From: Kribbella sindirgiensis
GTDB lineage: Bacteria > Actinomycetota > Actinomycetes > Propionibacteriales > Kribbellaceae
Assembly: GCF_004331435.1 (NCBI RefSeq)
Contig: NZ_SJKA01000014.1
Span: 62,001-126,000 of the forward strand
Reading direction: 5' to 3'
Length of the DNA stretch: 64,000 bases
A program made the position numbers and the translations under genes. The stretch's first letter is position 1; every line of letters begins with the position of its first letter. The notes beneath the pieces are model-generated. The model searched no databases, was not told the DNA's origin, and saw only the letters and a list, made by a program, of their open reading frames with translations. Shown piece after piece: positions 61,396 to 64,000 of this stretch.

Positions 61396-61976
61396 GGCTG
61401 CTTCTGATCATTGGACCACCGGCTGTAGGTAAGATGACGGTGGGCCGGGAAATCGCCGCGCAGAGCAATTTCAGATTGTTTCACAATCACCACACCATCG
61501 AGCCGCTGGTCGAGGCCTTCGGCTACGGCACGCCGCCGTTCAATGTCCTGAACGTCGAATTCCGCCGGCGTGTGATCGAGGAAGCCGCCCGCAACGATCT
61601 GGATTTGATCTTCACGTTCGTCTGGGACCTGCGGAACCCAGCTGACACCGCCTACGTCGAGGACCTGGTCACGCCGTACGAGGCAGCCGGTGGCGAGGTC
61701 TGCGTGCTGGAGCTCGCCGCCGACCTGAAAACGCGTCTCGTACGCAACCGCGGCGAAACCCGGCTCGCCGCCAAACCGAGCAAACGAAACATCGAATGGT
61801 CCGACAACAACGTCCGGGGCCTGGAAATCCACCAACTGAACACCGACCCAGCCGGCTCCACGCCGACTCCAGCCGACGACTTCCTCACCAGACACCGGCA
61901 TCTTCGCCTCGAAACTCAACACCTGACAGCAGCCGAAGTCGCCCGAATTACCTTGAACTGGCTGACCGGACAATAG
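61392..61976 (+). CDS. P-loop kinase-like ATPase
   Basis: 194 residues starting at the P-loop: Walker A GPPAVGKMT (Gly8-Thr16), with Met where Ser/Thr is usual directly after Lys, as in a known shikimate/gluconate-kinase-like group. NHHTIEPLVEAF, FTFVWDL and an LVRNRGETR lid follow. It probably phosphorylates a small molecule. It is co-translated with the methyltransferase (ATGA), suggesting a joint modification pathway. Confidence 0.83.
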   Translation: MRLLLIIGPPAVGKMTVGREIAAQSNFRLFHNHHTIEPLVEAFGYGTPPFNVLNVEFRRRVIEEAARNDLDLIFTFVWDLRNPADTAYVEDLVTPYEAAGGEVCVLELAADLKTRLVRNRGETRLAAKPSKRNIEWSDNNVRGLEIHQLNTDPAGSTPTPADDFLTRHRHLRLETQHLTAAEVARITLNWLTGQ

Positions 61977-62082
61977 GGGAGTGCTAGCACTGGCCACGCT
62001 GCGAAAACCATTGGTGCCCGGCTCGCTCTACTGATGGACTAGCGCCCCACCCGTGAACTGCCGCGTGACGGAGGTAGTGGTT

Positions 62083-62859
62083 GTGACGGACTATGACGTG
62101 CTTGCCGAGGTGTACGAATGGCTCATCTCAGATGCAAAGTTGCCTCCGGCCGAATTCGCTGCGTCGTTCGACGACGTTCTCAGTCTCCTGCCGCCGAACG
62201 CTCACGTCCTCGACTGTTCGTGCGGAACCGGGCAGTTGGCGGTTGGCCTCGCCGGTCGTGGCCTGCGGGTTGTCGCAACTGACGCCAGCGAAGCGATGGT
62301 TCGTCGGACTGCAGAGCTGTCTGAGGAGTTCGGTGCATCCGTCCAGGCCGTGCGGGCGAACTGGGAAGAATTGCCCGACCATTTCGAGGACGACACGTTC
62401 GACATGGTGTTCTGCGTCGGCAACTCGCTGCACCACGCCGCGGGCGCGACAGGCCGGGCTGCCGCTCTGGAGTCGATGTCACGCCTTCTGCGCCCTGGCG
62501 GGCGTTTGGTACTCACATCCCGCACGTGGGAACTCGTGAGGGCCAGAGGTTCCCGGCTCGACATCCGCGACCGACTCGTCCGCCGAAACGGTCGCGATGC
62601 CCTAGTGATCTACCGCTGGGAGATCGCGCCCCAGTGGGAGGACGAGCACCACATCGAGATCGCGATCGCGCAAGTCGATGCGACCGGTTCGGTTCGTGTC
62701 CGCTCAGAACTGCTGTCCTGCTGGCCCTACCGCCACGACCAACTCGAAGCCGAACTGCACCAGGCCGGACTCCGGACGGAAATGAGCACGTTCGATCTCG
62801 AGGCCGAGAACTACATGGTGGTCGCGAGCAAGGCACAAACACCGGTTCGTCCGACCTGA
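62083..62859 (+). CDS. Class I SAM-dependent methyltransferase
   Basis: 258 residues: DYDVLAEVYEWLISD, motif I VLDCSCGTGQLAVGLAGRGLRVVATD, motif IV FDMVFCVGNSLHHAAG and LLRPGGRLVLTSRTWE. Similar to glycine/sarcosine-type small-molecule methyltransferases. I start at GTG 62083 because GGAGG (62070-62074) is 8 nt upstream; GTG 62053 would add 10 residues. Its codon use is slightly less GC-biased than average. Confidence 0.85.
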   Translation: MTDYDVLAEVYEWLISDAKLPPAEFAASFDDVLSLLPPNAHVLDCSCGTGQLAVGLAGRGLRVVATDASEAMVRRTAELSEEFGASVQAVRANWEELPDHFEDDTFDMVFCVGNSLHHAAGATGRAAALESMSRLLRPGGRLVLTSRTWELVRARGSRLDIRDRLVRRNGRDALVIYRWEIAPQWEDEHHIEIAIAQVDATGSVRVRSELLSCWPYRHDQLEAELHQAGLRTEMSTFDLEAENYMVVASKAQTPVRPT

Positions 62860-63015
62860 GTGTCCGTAGGGTGCCCGCTGACCGGGTGGGGGAGCCGGGC
62901 GGGTGCTGCGGGCGCCTCGCGGGGCCGCCTGCCGGATCCGCCCCACGTCTGTTGCGTGGTCAGCGAGGCTTCGGAAGACTGCCGTTGATCAATGGCCGGA
63001 CCGACGGAGGACAGC

Positions 63016-63933
63016 GTGGCCAAGTTGTCTGATGAGCTGCTGGGGTGGGTTTCACAGGTGGCCGGCGGCCGGCTCGAAGACGTTGAGTCCCTGCATTTGG
63101 AGGCGGGTCGTGATTCTGGCTCGTTTCACCTTCGGATGGCTGGCGGCGGTTTCACCGATCTTGTTCTGAAGGTGCCGGTCCCTGAGTGGATCGGGCCGCG
63201 CATGGTAGCGACAAACGCACGAGCCTTGGAGCTGGCGGCTGAATTCGGTCTGTCGGCGCCGCGCCTGGTGGCCGCCGATCTTGACGGGCATGCCCTTGGA
63301 ACCGTGGCGACATTGGAGACCTGGCTGCCTGGCAGCAGTGCACTACCACCGGTCGTATCGGAGACCCGGCTACGGAACGCGGGTGCAGCTCTGGCCAAGG
63401 TCCACGCCATTCCAGGTCCAGGCCATAAGCATCTTCGGATCCGGCCGCGACCGGTCGCCGACGATGACTACGCAGCTGACCGGCGCGAAGGCCGGATGCC
63501 GACCACGCAGCTGCTGCAACACGCCGATGAGACAACCAGGAAGCACGGAGTTCCCACCGGAGACCAAGTGTTCCTCCATGGCGACGCCTGGCCCGGAAAC
63601 ATGCTGTTCGAGGGCGAAACCTGTACAGCACTCATCGACTGGAAGACAGCCGGCGTCGGTGATCCAGGTGTGGATCTGTGCGGGTTTCGACTGCAGATGG
63701 CAATCCAGTACGGGCCGGAGGCACCTGACGAAGTGCTGAACGGCTGGCAAGAGCAGGCCGGCCGTGAAGCCAGATCGGTTGCCTATTGGGATGCCATCGC
63801 CGCACTGAACACACCTACCGAGTTGAAAGGGTTTCCCGGCTTCACCACCGACGGAAGGCGGCTCGACACTGCGGCAGTAACACAACGACGCGACGCATTC
63901 CTGCGTACGGCACTGGACGGACTCACAACCTGA
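63016..63933 (+). CDS. Phosphotransferase family protein (APH fold)
   Basis: 305 residues: DSGSFHLRMAGGGF, LVLKVPVPEW lysine strand, catalytic loop FLHGDAWPGNML and metal-binding ALIDWKTAGVGDPGVDLCGFR. Substrate unknown. GTG 63016 is preceded by GGAGG with 5-nt spacing; an ATG at 62992 without a Shine-Dalgarno is the alternative. It is the last gene in the window; 63934-64000 shows only an AT-rich stretch with ATAA-TGTCCG-TTAT. Confidence 0.87.
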   Translation: MAKLSDELLGWVSQVAGGRLEDVESLHLEAGRDSGSFHLRMAGGGFTDLVLKVPVPEWIGPRMVATNARALELAAEFGLSAPRLVAADLDGHALGTVATLETWLPGSSALPPVVSETRLRNAGAALAKVHAIPGPGHKHLRIRPRPVADDDYAADRREGRMPTTQLLQHADETTRKHGVPTGDQVFLHGDAWPGNMLFEGETCTALIDWKTAGVGDPGVDLCGFRLQMAIQYGPEAPDEVLNGWQEQAGREARSVAYWDAIAALNTPTELKGFPGFTTDGRRLDTAAVTQRRDAFLRTALDGLTT

Positions 63934-64000
63934 CGCCACACCATGCTACGCAGACTACTAGTTGACATAATGTCCGTTATCGGCGCTTCAAGAGTGCGAG

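Noticed and set aside
63960-63992. TTGACA followed by ATAATGTCCGTTAT near the right edge as a promoter or attachment site
   Set aside because: The TTGACA has no -10 at proper spacing and the window ends too soon to judge an att site.
1-64000. CRISPR array, tRNA/rRNA gene, prophage or integrase-borne island
   Set aside because: No regularly spaced repeats, no cloverleaf or rRNA-like stretches in gaps, and no phage structural or integrase genes found by eye.

Overview
The window is dense, GC-rich actinobacterial DNA. Start codons are often GTG, and genes commonly overlap by GTGA, ATGA or TGATG. A SepH-type FtsZ regulator, an LppU/SCO3897-type protein, an F420-dependent LLM oxidoreductase and many WYL, TetR, ROK and ECF regulators fit a soil actinomycete. 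Kribbella or a related Propionibacteriales genus is my guess from overall style, not something I could search. I saw no rRNA, tRNA, CRISPR array, intact transposase or prophage.

Layout. 1-9.1 kb is a sugar-acid locus: the end of an ABC sugar permease, a uronate-dehydrogenase-like SDR, a ManD/RspA-like enolase-superfamily dehydratase, a ROK regulator and, on the other strand, a 1262-residue secreted beta-helix (pectate-lyase-like) protein with a Gfo/Idh/MocA oxidoreductase. 9.2-12.4 kb holds a frameshifted drug-efflux MFS gene with a divergent TetR gene and paired operators, then an NmrA-like reductase with a divergent HxlR regulator. 12.4-13.1 kb is a structured intergenic repeat (copy A). 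13.1-13.6 kb is a small gene preceded by a polycysteine leader peptide. 13.7-25.7 kb carries a BtrH-like protein, TPR protein, SepH, PepN, aldo/keto reductase, YaaA, a Tat-exported acetamidase-like protein, a secreted HNH nuclease, a TrmB/LuxR-like regulator and a DUF389 membrane protein. 25.7-41.3 kb is mostly metabolic and transport housekeeping with two divergent WYL regulators.

41.3-41.8 kb is the second, inverted copy (B) of the intergenic repeat. At 42.39-42.46 kb there is a clear ZTP (pfl) riboswitch in front of a metallophosphoesterase gene, with a complementary segment that could mask the start codon. 43.4-51.2 kb carries HAD, LysR, cysteine-dioxygenase, aldo/keto, phosphotransferase, Nudix and tautomerase genes and an ECF sigma factor paired with a DGPF/YCII protein. 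51.3-56.7 kb has a serine hydrolase and a heterodimeric ABC exporter whose two halves carry complementary degenerate nucleotide-binding motifs. 56.7-63.9 kb is rich in small-molecule methyltransferases and APH-type phosphotransferases. It contains a truncated phosphotransferase relic and a 293-bp MITE-like element.

Two themes recur. At least thirteen genes have a TANNNT hexamer 6-7 nt before the start codon and no Shine-Dalgarno, as expected for leaderless transcripts. Many convergent neighbours overlap at their 3' ends, often sharing stop codons in CTAG. These patterns helped choose starts. All functional calls are by eye from motifs; no database search was possible.
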